Of a DNA stretch of 25,176 nucleotides, positions 1 through 8,304 are shown piece after piece. The notes under the pieces are model-generated. The model saw nothing but the letters and a program-made list of their open reading frames with translations, did no database searches and was not told the DNA's origin. Source of the DNA: JACMRI01 sp043778625 (GTDB lineage Bacteria; Bacteroidota; Bacteroidia; UBA4408); contig JAYWFU010000051.1 in assembly GCA_043778625.1 (NCBI GenBank), positions 1-25,176 of the forward strand, read 5' to 3'. Each line of letters starts with the position of its first letter. Within the stretch, counting starts at the first letter, position 1. The translations under genes were made by a program, and so were the position numbers.

Positions 1-2666
1 CCACTTCTAGTAAATGAGTTTTTCTTATACACCGAATACGGAATGATGTTGCATACGTAGTAATAAGTACCATCGGTACATTTGCGTTTGGTTAAATAAT
101 TAGTGCCGTCCCATGTAAAATTAGCGTTGCTGCTAGTAAACATTAACACACCCCAACGGTCGAAAATTTGTAAATTAATTTCCTTAATATATTTGTTTTT
201 AATGGCTTTAAACAAATCGTTATTCATATCTCCGTTAGGTGTAAATATATTTGGCAAATCAAACGCAGGGCAGTTTTCTACACATACCGTATCGCTTGGT
301 TGGCTTCGGTTTCCGGCACTATCAGTAGCTATTATGTAATAACAACCCGCTAACGATTGTGTTAAGTTTTGATGCAAATAATTGTTTACAGTACCTGCTA
401 CCGAGTCCAGCGGTACAAAATTTAATGTATCGTTCATTACGTTGTAAATAGTGTATTTAACTACATCATATCCACAACCTAAATCGCGGGCATCACTCCA
501 TGTAATACTATTTTGCGCCGTGTCGCACAATGCTCTAATAGCAAGGGTTGGTGGGCAAGGGGCTGTTTTGTCGGTAGGAGTTGCACATACTTCCTGCGAT
601 TTGTTTAACAACGGATGATAAATACTCAAGGTGCTATATTGCCCCACTGCCTGTACATAAAAACAATAATTAACATTATTCTGCAAGCCTTTAACATCAA
701 TAGTTGTAGCAGTTGTTGAATCTATTAAATCATAAAGCGTTGTTGTTATGTTTTTTTTATATACTCGGTATTTATAATTGTTCCATGGCACTATTGTTTG
801 CCACGTAAGGGTTACACGCTTATCGTTAGTGGTGGCGTTAAGTTGCACCGACGATGCTTTTTTGTTGCCTACTTTAATTCCGTTAGCATAAAACATAACA
901 TCATAATTAACACTACCTGTTGTGGTATTGCTGGCAATGTGTGTAAATGTTGTGTCGTTAAGTGTGGCAAAATACAATGATGTTACCGTATTAATTAACA
1001 CTGGTGTTGCACTACCGTTAAGGCTTGGGCTATAGTATAACTTAAATTCGTAAGGTCCTGGGTACTGCAAAGTATCAAGGTTTAAAGGGTTTGCCACAGG
1101 TTTTGTCCAGCGCACAAATACTTGCCCAGTAGCAGCATCTGTTGTATTAATATCCACATTTAATAGTACGGGTACATCTCGCTTTAGCTCAGTACATTTA
1201 TTCATGCTTACCACACTTTGTGCGCTATTACCCATTTCGGCAACTATACGATACGAATAAGTTGTGCCAGTGCTAAGGCCCGCTCCATTGTTGTTATCTA
1301 CAAACGTAGTGTTGTTGTAACCATTATTAGTACCTATTAATACATACCCCCAATTGCTTGGCATACCCGTTTCGCAAGCAGTGGGCATATTATTATCGCA
1401 GATTTCTTTGCGATAAATTAAATATTTTTTAACCTCGCTGCAATATGCTGCATTCCAACTTAAATTAATACTTGTGCCTAACGGAACTACTGTTAAACCT
1501 GTTACTGCGGGGCATATTACTTTTATATTAAAGGTACTGTAATCATAGAGTGTATCAAAATCGCTATCTGCTAATTTAAGATAAATGGTGTATTCAGCAT
1601 TACGCACATGAGCACAAGAGGTATTCCACTTAAAATTAACATTACTTGGGTTGTTAAAATAACCAAATAATGGAGGCGCTTGAATACTTGCTTTGCCTTG
1701 TGCTACACTAAAATCAAACGGTTGCCCAGTAGCGGTTAAGCGTAGCTTATCATTTACGTCGGGGTCGCTAATGCGAATGTTAAAATCAAGCTTTGCCCCA
1801 GCCACTACACACGTATCGTTAATTGGTTTAATAACGGGAGGATTGTTGGAGCAGGCTTTTACTAACACTTGCATATCTCTAATTACTTCTCCAACTTTAA
1901 ATACTTTAGTACCAATACGGCGCCACTCCGAAATTTTTATGGCAAAATTAAATTCACCCTGTAATGATGCTCCTCCTTTTAATCCTGCTTGTGGCCAAGT
2001 AACCGTGCCGCTTGTGGCATTAATAGTCATACCTTCAGGAAACGAATAACCGGGTACAGGCACACCGCTCGAGGTTAATGAGGTAGTAAGTTCGTAGGCT
2101 AAGCTGTCGCCATCAGTATCAACTGCGCCAGGGTTATGTTCGTATTTTTTGTTGAGACAAGCTGTACCAATAGGCGGATTAGTAAGTGTAGGATTAGAGT
2201 TGCAGCCTGTAAAACTATTTACACAAATTTTAGATTGTAAAAATAATGGTACGTTAACGGAGTTGCTAATATTAATAATATCAGCATTACGGTTAGGGTC
2301 GGTAATGGTAACAACAAAGCAGCCTGCGGCACTTACGTAAGTGTGTGTACCTTCGTACAAGTTGTATTTAATATCACCCCCTAAAGATTCGCCCTGACGC
2401 TCTCCGCCCACTAATGGGCCGTTAATACGTGTTACGTTACTGGAGTCGCCATCGCCCCAAGTAATAATAAACTGAGCCCTATCGGCAGGCGATGATTCTT
2501 TGGTGTATGTTTTTACATACACTTTAAACGTGAGGCACGAACTATCGGCTGGCACTATTATAATTTCGCCCGCTCGGTTGTGTGTGGCATACACCGTAGT
2601 GGTTACGCACCATAAAGCAATACTTACCACACTACCTAAAATATATTTTATGAAATTAATATTCAT
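1..2666 (-). CDS. T9SS type B surface protein with Fn3-like modules (3' end cut by window edge)
   Basis: The frame is open from an ATG at 2666 to base 1, giving 888 residues and no stop, so the last few residues are missing. Residues 1-27 form a signal peptide ending VYA. The mature protein starts THNRAGEI, a beginning I know from Bacteroidota proteins with CHU_C domains. Residues from about 285 look cadherin/Ig-like (DPDVND). Four Fn3-like modules begin near 385, 497, 614 and 704, with typical cores such as INLSWNAAYC and RVTLTWQTIVPW. From about 795 comes the gliding-motility-associated C-terminal domain (IFTPNGDMNNDLFKAIKN, then IFDRWGVLMF, FTWDGTNY, DGTYYYV). By family knowledge this directs export through the type IX system and attachment to the cell surface. 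It is the last gene visible in the minus-strand cluster, 12 bases after the coiled-coil gene. Cysteines are frequent, which fits an extracellular protein. The ligand is unknown. Confidence 0.9.
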   Translation of the reverse strand, partial: MNINFIKYILGSVVSIALWCVTTTVYATHNRAGEIIIVPADSSCLTFKVYVKTYTKESSPADRAQFIITWGDGDSSNVTRINGPLVGGERQGESLGGDIKYNLYEGTHTYVSAAGCFVVTITDPNRNADIINISNSVNVPLFLQSKICVNSFTGCNSNPTLTNPPIGTACLNKKYEHNPGAVDTDGDSLAYELTTSLTSSGVPVPGYSFPEGMTINATSGTVTWPQAGLKGGASLQGEFNFAIKISEWRRIGTKVFKVGEVIRDMQVLVKACSNNPPVIKPINDTCVVAGAKLDFNIRISDPDVNDKLRLTATGQPFDFSVAQGKASIQAPPLFGYFNNPSNVNFKWNTSCAHVRNAEYTIYLKLADSDFDTLYDYSTFNIKVICPAVTGLTVVPLGTSINLSWNAAYCSEVKKYLIYRKEICDNNMPTACETGMPSNWGYVLIGTNNGYNNTTFVDNNNGAGLSTGTTYSYRIVAEMGNSAQSVVSMNKCTELKRDVPVLLNVDINTTDAATGQVFVRWTKPVANPLNLDTLQYPGPYEFKLYYSPSLNGSATPVLINTVTSLYFATLNDTTFTHIASNTTTGSVNYDVMFYANGIKVGNKKASSVQLNATTNDKRVTLTWQTIVPWNNYKYRVYKKNITTTLYDLIDSTTATTIDVKGLQNNVNYCFYVQAVGQYSTLSIYHPLLNKSQEVCATPTDKTAPCPPTLAIRALCDTAQNSITWSDARDLGCGYDVVKYTIYNVMNDTLNFVPLDSVAGTVNNYLHQNLTQSLAGCYYIIATDSAGNRSQPSDTVCVENCPAFDLPNIFTPNGDMNNDLFKAIKNKYIKEINLQIFDRWGVLMFTSSNANFTWDGTNYLTKRKCTDGTYYYVCNIIPYSVYKKNSFTRS

Positions 2667-2678
2667 TTTTTATTGATG

Positions 2679-4844
2679 TTATTTAATCGTTTCTTTTGCA
2701 AATACATCTCCCGAAATAGACACTCCATTTTTAAAAAAGAATGCGCCGTACTTATACACAATTTTTTGATACTCGTTAGCTCTATTGTTTTTAACTACTA
2801 CTACTCGTGTTGTTTTTTTGTTGGTTTCGTCAATGTTTTCAGTATGTACACCCTCACCGTATTTTGTTACTAAATCATAATTAGCGGCACCCGTTTCTAA
2901 ATTTGCTTGCGCAGGCTTAAACGATGCTTGATAGGTTTGTACCGCAATTAATTTATTACACTCATTAATTTTGGCTGACAGTGCAAACGCACTCGGTTTT
3001 AGTTGCTTAGCCTCCACATAGTTATCTTTTGCTTTTTGATATTCTTTTACGCTAAACTCTTCGTTACCCTTAGTTACTTTTGCATTAAATTGTTCTTCAC
3101 TATTATCAGTTGTTACTGTAGTTTTGGCTTGAGTAGTAGTGGTGTTTTGCTGCAAAGTAATACGGCGGTTACACTCCACAATATTAAATGTTAAATACAC
3201 TGCAGTAGGCTTTAATTCCTTAGCTTCTACATATTCGGTTTTGGCTTTTAAATAACTTTTATCTGCAAAATCTAAGTTAGCTTGCGCTAGTTTTTGTTTA
3301 AATAATTCATCGTTGTTTGCGCTTTTTTCCGTTGTTATTTTAATCCCCGAAGGTTCTATTTTTTTTACCTCAGTTTTATTGGCCAATGCTTTTTCTGCTA
3401 ATAATTTTGCTTGCCGCTCTCTATCCTTACGCCTTGATTCTTCTGCCGCTAACTGAGCGTCCTTGGCCTCTTTTAATTTTTGCTCTTCTAATAATTTTCT
3501 TTTTGTTTTGGCGTCAGTAATAGCTTTTGTCTCTGCGTCTAACTTGGCCTTGGTTATTTCCGCTGCCGATTTGTTTTTAGCCTCCGCATCTAAACGGGTA
3601 CGTTCTGCATCAGCCTTGGCTTTAGCATCTGCGTCAATTTTGGCTTTGGCGGCATCGGCTAATAATTTCGTTTTAGCATCTTCGTCTTGCTTACGTTTAG
3701 TTTCTGCATCTAGTTTAGCTTTTTCCGCATCGGATTTTGCTTTTGCATTAGCATCTAATGTAGCACGTTCTGCATCGGCCTTGGCTTTAGTATCTGCGTC
3801 AATTTTGGCTTTAGCGGCATCGGCTAATAATTTTGCTTTAGCATCTTCGTCTTGCTTGCGTTTAGTTTCTGCATCTAGTTTAGCTTTTTCTGCATCAGCT
3901 TTTGCTTTTGCATTAGCATCTAATGTAGCACGTTCTGTATCTGCCTTGGCTTTAGCATCTGCGTCAGCTTTTGCTTTGCTGTCTGCTTCCAGTTTTGCCT
4001 TGGCGTCAGCATCTGCCTTGGCTTTCGCGTCCGCTGCTAGTTTAGCTTTGGTTTCTTCCTCTAATTTTTTCTTGGCTTCTGCGTCAGCTTTTGCTTTATT
4101 TTCGGCTTCCAGTTTTGCTTTGGCGTCCGCATCTGTCTTGGCTTTTGCGTCCGCTGCTAGTTTAGCTTTGGTTTCTTCCTCTAACTTTTTCTTTGCTTCT
4201 GCGTCAGCTTTCGCTTTGTTGTCAGCTTCCAGTTTTGCCTTTGCAGCATCAGCTGCTGCCTTCGATTCAGCTAATGCTTTAGCTTTAGCTTCTTCGACTC
4301 CTTTATTTTCTTCCTCTTTCTTTTTAGCTTCATATTCTTTATTTAATTGCGATAGTTGTGCTTGCACAGTTTTGGTATACGCTTTATCATAGTCAAAAGA
4401 ACCTGCTGTGGCATCGTATGATATTTTTGCAACAGGCTGATTAAGTACAGAGTAATCAATTCCTTTAATTTCTTCAAACAAACTAACCTCCCATCCAGCA
4501 AATGCTCCATCTTCCGCCATCTCGGCAGGCGGTACATTTTTAGTAGATATGCTTACCATTTTACCAACGTGCCCAGGCTTACTTAATTTTAGTGCGTAAT
4601 CAGCGTTTGCATCTAGTCTAAAGGCAAATTTTCCGTTTACTGCGGTAGTTACTTTTTCTACTTCGCTACCATTTTTTAGTAAGGCTACAGTAACCCCTTC
4701 TAATTTTTTTCCATCTTTTTTAACTGTTGCCTCTACATCTAACTTCCATTGTGCAAAAGTATTACCACACATAAAAACTAACAAAACCAAGCACGTAGCG
4801 CTCAGTTTTGTTAGCAATAATGATATGTTGGTAATGTGTTTCAA
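2679..4844 (-). CDS. Secreted coiled-coil protein with regulatory-like N-domain and TPR-like C-terminal repeats
   Basis: A 721-residue protein with a signal peptide (residues 1-31, ending NTFA). Residues about 35-110 resemble a carboxypeptidase-regulatory-like beta-sandwich (GKKLEGVTVALLKNG, then NGKFAFRL). Residues about 160-490 are a low-complexity Ala/Lys/Asp/Glu helix with 11-residue periodicity, superficially TolA- or LEA-like, presumably a long coiled coil. Two TPR-like repeats follow near 510-560 and 583-635; both contain a YVEAK(E/Q)LKP core and end in ECN(R/K). The last 80 residues (VVVVKNNRANEYQKIVYKYG, FFFKNG) match a C-terminal module I associate with Bacteroidota envelope proteins. 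The start codon is TTG. It is chosen because the next in-frame ATG (residue 25) would destroy the signal peptide, and only nine bases separate TTG from the preceding gene's stop in the same frame. Placement between PD40 genes and a T9SS substrate suggests an envelope spacer or scaffold; function is inferred. Confidence 0.85.
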   Translation of the reverse strand: MKHITNISLLLTKLSATCLVLLVFMCGNTFAQWKLDVEATVKKDGKKLEGVTVALLKNGSEVEKVTTAVNGKFAFRLDANADYALKLSKPGHVGKMVSISTKNVPPAEMAEDGAFAGWEVSLFEEIKGIDYSVLNQPVAKISYDATAGSFDYDKAYTKTVQAQLSQLNKEYEAKKKEEENKGVEEAKAKALAESKAAADAAKAKLEADNKAKADAEAKKKLEEETKAKLAADAKAKTDADAKAKLEAENKAKADAEAKKKLEEETKAKLAADAKAKADADAKAKLEADSKAKADADAKAKADTERATLDANAKAKADAEKAKLDAETKRKQDEDAKAKLLADAAKAKIDADTKAKADAERATLDANAKAKSDAEKAKLDAETKRKQDEDAKTKLLADAAKAKIDADAKAKADAERTRLDAEAKNKSAAEITKAKLDAETKAITDAKTKRKLLEEQKLKEAKDAQLAAEESRRKDRERQAKLLAEKALANKTEVKKIEPSGIKITTEKSANNDELFKQKLAQANLDFADKSYLKAKTEYVEAKELKPTAVYLTFNIVECNRRITLQQNTTTTQAKTTVTTDNSEEQFNAKVTKGNEEFSVKEYQKAKDNYVEAKQLKPSAFALSAKINECNKLIAVQTYQASFKPAQANLETGAANYDLVTKYGEGVHTENIDETNKKTTRVVVVKNNRANEYQKIVYKYGAFFFKNGVSISGDVFAKETIK
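3601..3970 (-). repeat. 165-bp tandem repeat inside the coiled-coil gene
   Basis: The same sequence (cgttctgcatc...) recurs at 3601, 3766 and 3931, an exact spacing of 165 bases; the third copy is partial. It encodes 55 residues, five 11-residue units, beginning ERATLDANAKAKADAEKAKL. The copies are nearly identical, which indicates recent duplication or gene conversion, and the length preserves the hendecad register. Confidence 0.9.
3961..4260 (-). repeat. 120-bp tandem repeat inside the coiled-coil gene
   Basis: Copies begin at 3961, 4081 and 4201, each 120 bases apart, starting gcgtcagctttygcttt; the last copy is partial. Each encodes 40 residues of Lys/Ala/Glu-rich helix (NKAKADAEAKKKLEEETKAK core). 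Unlike the neighbouring 165-bp unit, 40 residues is not a multiple of 11 or 7, so each copy shifts the helical register. Confidence 0.88.
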
Positions 4845-4853
4845 ATTAACTGC

Positions 4854-6467
4854 TTATTTAATTGTTTTTTTGGACTGAAGAGTTTTAGTTGTGGGGGTAT
4901 TAGCCCCTACCTTTACTAACCTAATATTTTTAATCATTTCGGGTACAAAATCCGATTTGTCGTATACCATTACCTCCTCTTCGTATTTAGGATAACCGGG
5001 CTCTTCAGCGGTTAATTTGTATTTCCCCGCCTGCTCAACTATAAAAATAAACCGTCCGTTTTTAGCACCTACTTGTTTACTCTCTACCTCTTCGCCGGTA
5101 GCTAAATTAATTAGCGTTACTGTTGTTTTGTACGTGCCTTGAAAGAGGCTATCTCCCAATATTATTTTGCCTCTAATAGCGGTAAGTTCATTATTTTCCT
5201 CGTCGTTAAAGGTTACTTTGTAAATATCCAAATCTCCCAAGCCCTCTTTACGATAGGCTGATACATATCCATCTCTATTATTACCCGCAAGTGTAAATTG
5301 CATATTGTCGTCGGAAGTATTAAGCGGATACCCCATATTTTGCGGAGTCTCCCACTCTTTTAGTTCTTCATTCCATTTAGATTTAAAAATATCATAACCT
5401 CCCATACTATTATGTCCTTCGCTCGAAAAATAAAGTGTTTTTCCGTCTTCAGATACTATTGGAAAAGCTTCGTTGAAGGAAGTATTAATTTTTGCACCTA
5501 AATTAATAGGGTTAGCCCAATTACCGTCAGGTAGTTTTTTGGAGTAAAACAAATCTTGCCCGCCTAATCCTCCAGGGCGAGTGCTCACAAAATACAGCGT
5601 GTTGTTATCGGCACTTAAAAAGCCCTCTGTTTCTACATCGTCCGTATTAATTACATCTCCCATGGGCGTGGGTTTAGGAAAACTTTTTCCCTTTGGAGAG
5701 TAAGTTTGAAACAAGTCGCTGTGTATATCTACACTTTCGTAGTACACCATCATCGTTTTGCCATCAGCACTCATGCCTACACATTGCTCGTCTTCGGCTG
5801 TGTTTAGTGGCACTCCTGCTGGTTTGGCTTTTGTCCAATTGCCATTAACTACTTTACTAAAATAAATATCAGCCGTTTTGTAGCCCAATGCTCCAATCAT
5901 ATTGCCCATATTACTTTCGCGACGCGACGTAAATGTTAGTGACCCCTCGTCTTTAGATACAAATGGATAGTAGTCGGGGTATTTGGAGTTAACTTCTTTG
6001 CCTAGATTGGTAAATGTAATGTTAATTGGTTTTTTAATAGCTACCTTAGCATATTCTGCTGATTCTATCATACGCTCTGCTATTTGCACCATATCTTTTT
6101 TAGTGTTTTTTTCTAAAAAAAGTTTAATCTGCGCAATAGCTTCATCAAATTTATTAGCTATACAAAACGCTTTTCCTAATTGTAAATACACTTCAGAATT
6201 ATTATAATTATTTTTTATTGCTGTTTCAAAATAAGGAATTGCTTGGGTTCTATCACCATACAAACGCAAATAACAACAGCCTATACGGTAGCTGTACTCT
6301 GCGTTTTTGGGCATTGCCTTTAATAGTTTTTGATATTCGGGCAATGCTTTTACGTAATCAGTAAATTCAAAATATTGTTTTGCTGTAAGTTTTTCTTCTT
6401 GCGCAAAACTTGAATTAAAAATTAGCAATAACAACAATAAATATATAAATGTGCGTATAGTTTTCAT
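4854..6467 (-). CDS. Secreted TPR - PD40 beta-propeller - regulatory-like protein (copy 2)
   Basis: A 537-residue protein with a signal peptide (1-22, ending SSFA). Residues about 29-120 are TPR-type helices (CCYLRLYGDRTQAIPYFETA). Residues about 150-420 are PD40/WD40-like propeller blades, with repeated DG(K)TLYFSS..GG.DIF.S patterns (LYFVSTRPGGLGGQDLF at 291, LYFSSEGHNSMGGYDIFKSK at 345). Residues about 428-518 are a carboxypeptidase-regulatory-like beta-sandwich. This is the order seen in PorE-like T9SS accessory proteins, but there is no OmpA-type peptidoglycan-binding domain at the C-terminus; the protein ends in a short Thr/Lys-rich tail. It is a clear paralogue of the next gene upstream, eight bases away, and both share the KE(V/I)NS(K/E)YPDYYPF motif at the propeller entry. 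It is probably periplasmic or outer-membrane-associated and co-expressed with the T9SS substrate downstream. The role is inferred from domains only. Confidence 0.88.
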   Translation of the reverse strand: MKTIRTFIYLLLLLLIFNSSFAQEEKLTAKQYFEFTDYVKALPEYQKLLKAMPKNAEYSYRIGCCYLRLYGDRTQAIPYFETAIKNNYNNSEVYLQLGKAFCIANKFDEAIAQIKLFLEKNTKKDMVQIAERMIESAEYAKVAIKKPINITFTNLGKEVNSKYPDYYPFVSKDEGSLTFTSRRESNMGNMIGALGYKTADIYFSKVVNGNWTKAKPAGVPLNTAEDEQCVGMSADGKTMMVYYESVDIHSDLFQTYSPKGKSFPKPTPMGDVINTDDVETEGFLSADNNTLYFVSTRPGGLGGQDLFYSKKLPDGNWANPINLGAKINTSFNEAFPIVSEDGKTLYFSSEGHNSMGGYDIFKSKWNEELKEWETPQNMGYPLNTSDDNMQFTLAGNNRDGYVSAYRKEGLGDLDIYKVTFNDEENNELTAIRGKIILGDSLFQGTYKTTVTLINLATGEEVESKQVGAKNGRFIFIVEQAGKYKLTAEEPGYPKYEEEVMVYDKSDFVPEMIKNIRLVKVGANTPTTKTLQSKKTIK

Positions 6468-6475
6468 TGCTAAAT

Positions 6476-8059
6476 TTATTTTGTTTTTATTGATTTAGAC
6501 GCAGGTGTCGCCCCTGTTTTTTTTAGTAGTAAGGGTAAAAACATTACCTGTTTAAAATCTACTTTGTCCATTATTGTAAATTCTTTTTCGGCTTTTGTAT
6601 AGCCTAACGGCTCAGCGCTTATAACGTAAGTGCCTGGTTCAAGAGCTAATGTAAATTTCTTTTTTAGTGCTTTATACATAAATGCATCTTTATGCAATTC
6701 TTTTCCTGTGGCTTTATTTATTAATTTAAGTTCGATGTCATCGGTAGCAAAGGTTGATGTGTCGTTTACATAAACTGTACCTTTTACAAAAGTGAGTGTA
6801 GGTTCTGTTTGGTTAAATGTAATTTTCCAAATATCATAATCGCCAAAGCCACCCTCGCGTACGGTGGAGATGTAGGCCTCTCGCTCCGTTTTATTTACAG
6901 CGTAGTGCATGTCGTCTGCGGTAGTATTTACTGGATAACCTATGTTTTGAGGGGTTTGCCATTTAGCTGTTTTATCATCGTAACTCGATTTAAAAATATC
7001 AAAATCGCCCATTGAATTATGCCCTTGCGAGCTAAAGTAAAGGGTTTTACCGTCCTCGGAAAATTGCGGAAAATCTTCCTCGTAAATGGTGTTAATGGCT
7101 GTACCCATGTTTTGAGGCTCACTCCAAGTACTGTCGGGTAGCATACGAGAGGTGTAAATATCGCTACCGCCAAAACCACCAACTCTATCGCTTGCAAATA
7201 CAATCATGTTACTTTCAATATTTAAACTTGCAGCACTTTCTAGCGCTATCGAATTTATTGGTATAGGGAATGGGTCGGCTAGTTCAAACTGATGTTTTTT
7301 ATTAATGGTACTCAAAAAAATATCTCCTGCTACTTTTTCGTGATCTACGTACACAATCATTTTGCTACCGTCGGCGGTAAGTCCTACGCACTGCTCGTCT
7401 TCCTTAGTATTAATGGCGGCACCAACAGTTTTGGCTTTAGTAAAAACTCCGTTTTTAACCTCACTAATGTAAATGTCGGAGGTATATAATCCGTCAGCGT
7501 CTTTTACGCCACCTATTCTGCGTGTAGTATAAATTAAATAGCTTTCGTCAAAGGGCAAAAACGGATAGTAATCAGGGTACTCACTATTTATTTCCTTACC
7601 CAAATGCGTAAAGGTTACGTCAAGCGGATTTTTAACTAGTTCCTTGCCATTATTACACATTTCAATTAATCGCAGGGCTATATCTTTATCGTTTTTTTTT
7701 GCCTTGATTATGTATTTATTATATTGTTCAATGGCTTTGTCAAATTCATAGTTGTAATGAAAAGCACGTCCAAGTAGCTTATACACTTCATTATCTTTAT
7801 AGTTGTTTTGAATAGCTGCTTCAAAATAAGGGATTGCTAATTTGCGGTCGGCGTGCATTTCTAAATAACACTTACCCACTTTAAAATTCCAATCAGCATT
7901 TGTTTTGTTTTGTGCGGCTTGTGGCAAAAACTTTTTAACCGCCTCTTTATAATTTCTAAACTTATATAACTCATCAACCGATTGTTGTGCATACCCCTGT
8001 ATTAAGGTTACGCAAACAGTACTTATAGTGAAAAATACACGGATTAAAAATCGTTTCAT
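6476..8059 (-). CDS. Secreted TPR - PD40 beta-propeller - regulatory-like protein (copy 1)
   Basis: This 527-residue protein is first in the minus-strand cluster. A signal peptide covers residues 1-24 (ending QGYA). TPR-like helices occupy about 30-125 (KCYLEMHADRKLAIPYFEAA). PD40 propeller blades run from about 148 to 415, including LYFSSQGHNSMGDFDIFKSS, almost identical to the same blade in the neighbouring paralogue. A regulatory-like beta-sandwich follows (residues about 420-515, EPGTYVISAEPLGYTKAEKE). The tail is Lys-rich and there is no OmpA-like domain. The shared order along the whole length, and adjacency on the same strand, indicate tandem gene duplication. PD40/TPR proteins in Bacteroidota are commonly linked to T9SS or envelope assembly; a specific partner cannot be named from sequence alone. 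Confidence 0.88.
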   Translation of the reverse strand: MKRFLIRVFFTISTVCVTLIQGYAQQSVDELYKFRNYKEAVKKFLPQAAQNKTNADWNFKVGKCYLEMHADRKLAIPYFEAAIQNNYKDNEVYKLLGRAFHYNYEFDKAIEQYNKYIIKAKKNDKDIALRLIEMCNNGKELVKNPLDVTFTHLGKEINSEYPDYYPFLPFDESYLIYTTRRIGGVKDADGLYTSDIYISEVKNGVFTKAKTVGAAINTKEDEQCVGLTADGSKMIVYVDHEKVAGDIFLSTINKKHQFELADPFPIPINSIALESAASLNIESNMIVFASDRVGGFGGSDIYTSRMLPDSTWSEPQNMGTAINTIYEEDFPQFSEDGKTLYFSSQGHNSMGDFDIFKSSYDDKTAKWQTPQNIGYPVNTTADDMHYAVNKTEREAYISTVREGGFGDYDIWKITFNQTEPTLTFVKGTVYVNDTSTFATDDIELKLINKATGKELHKDAFMYKALKKKFTLALEPGTYVISAEPLGYTKAEKEFTIMDKVDFKQVMFLPLLLKKTGATPASKSIKTK

Positions 8060-8304
8060 TAGTTAAAATAAATAGTACTAAGTATACTCATGCGCAAGGC
8101 TATAAATATAAAAACAATTTGTGTACTTTTTGTAAATAATTTGAACTTGTTACCCCGTGTTATTTTTAATTTTATTCTCATAGTTCGAGCAAAAAAACTA
8201 TCTACACGCTTGTGCTAATAAGTTATTTTGAATCTTAGTTTTTTATTAGAAAATACCCTATATATTTATTTTTTAATAACTAACAATTTAATAAATTATC
8301 TACT
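8060..8304. other. Divergent intergenic region between the PD40 cluster and the transporter
   Basis: These 245 very AT-rich bases separate two divergent transcription units, so both promoters should lie here. No exact TAnnTTTG was found on either strand. The best minus-strand candidate is TAGCCTTG (complement of 8095-8102), one mismatch from consensus, about 36 bases before the ATG at 8059, but without a matching upstream TTTG. No coding potential or hairpin of note was seen. Confidence 0.5.

Noticed and set aside
103..2340. Plus-strand frames of 60-118 residues at the left end
   Set aside because: They overlap the antisense of a continuous 888-residue frame with a signal peptide, Fn3-like modules and a T9SS domain, and show no protein features of their own.
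3463..4392. A 309-residue plus-strand open frame rich in Ala/Ser/Leu
   Set aside because: It is the exact antisense of the Ala/Lys coiled-coil repeats; the biased codons suppress stops on the other strand. It has no plausible domain and lies wholly inside a well supported gene.
2679..4844. Calling the coiled-coil protein TolA
   Set aside because: The resemblance is only Ala/Lys helix composition. It has a cleavable signal peptide and different end domains, and no Tol-Pal genes are nearby.
4854..8059. Naming either PD40 gene porE or sprE
   Set aside because: Domain order is PorE-like but the OmpA-type domain is missing, and two paralogues are present; a firm gene symbol is not justified.
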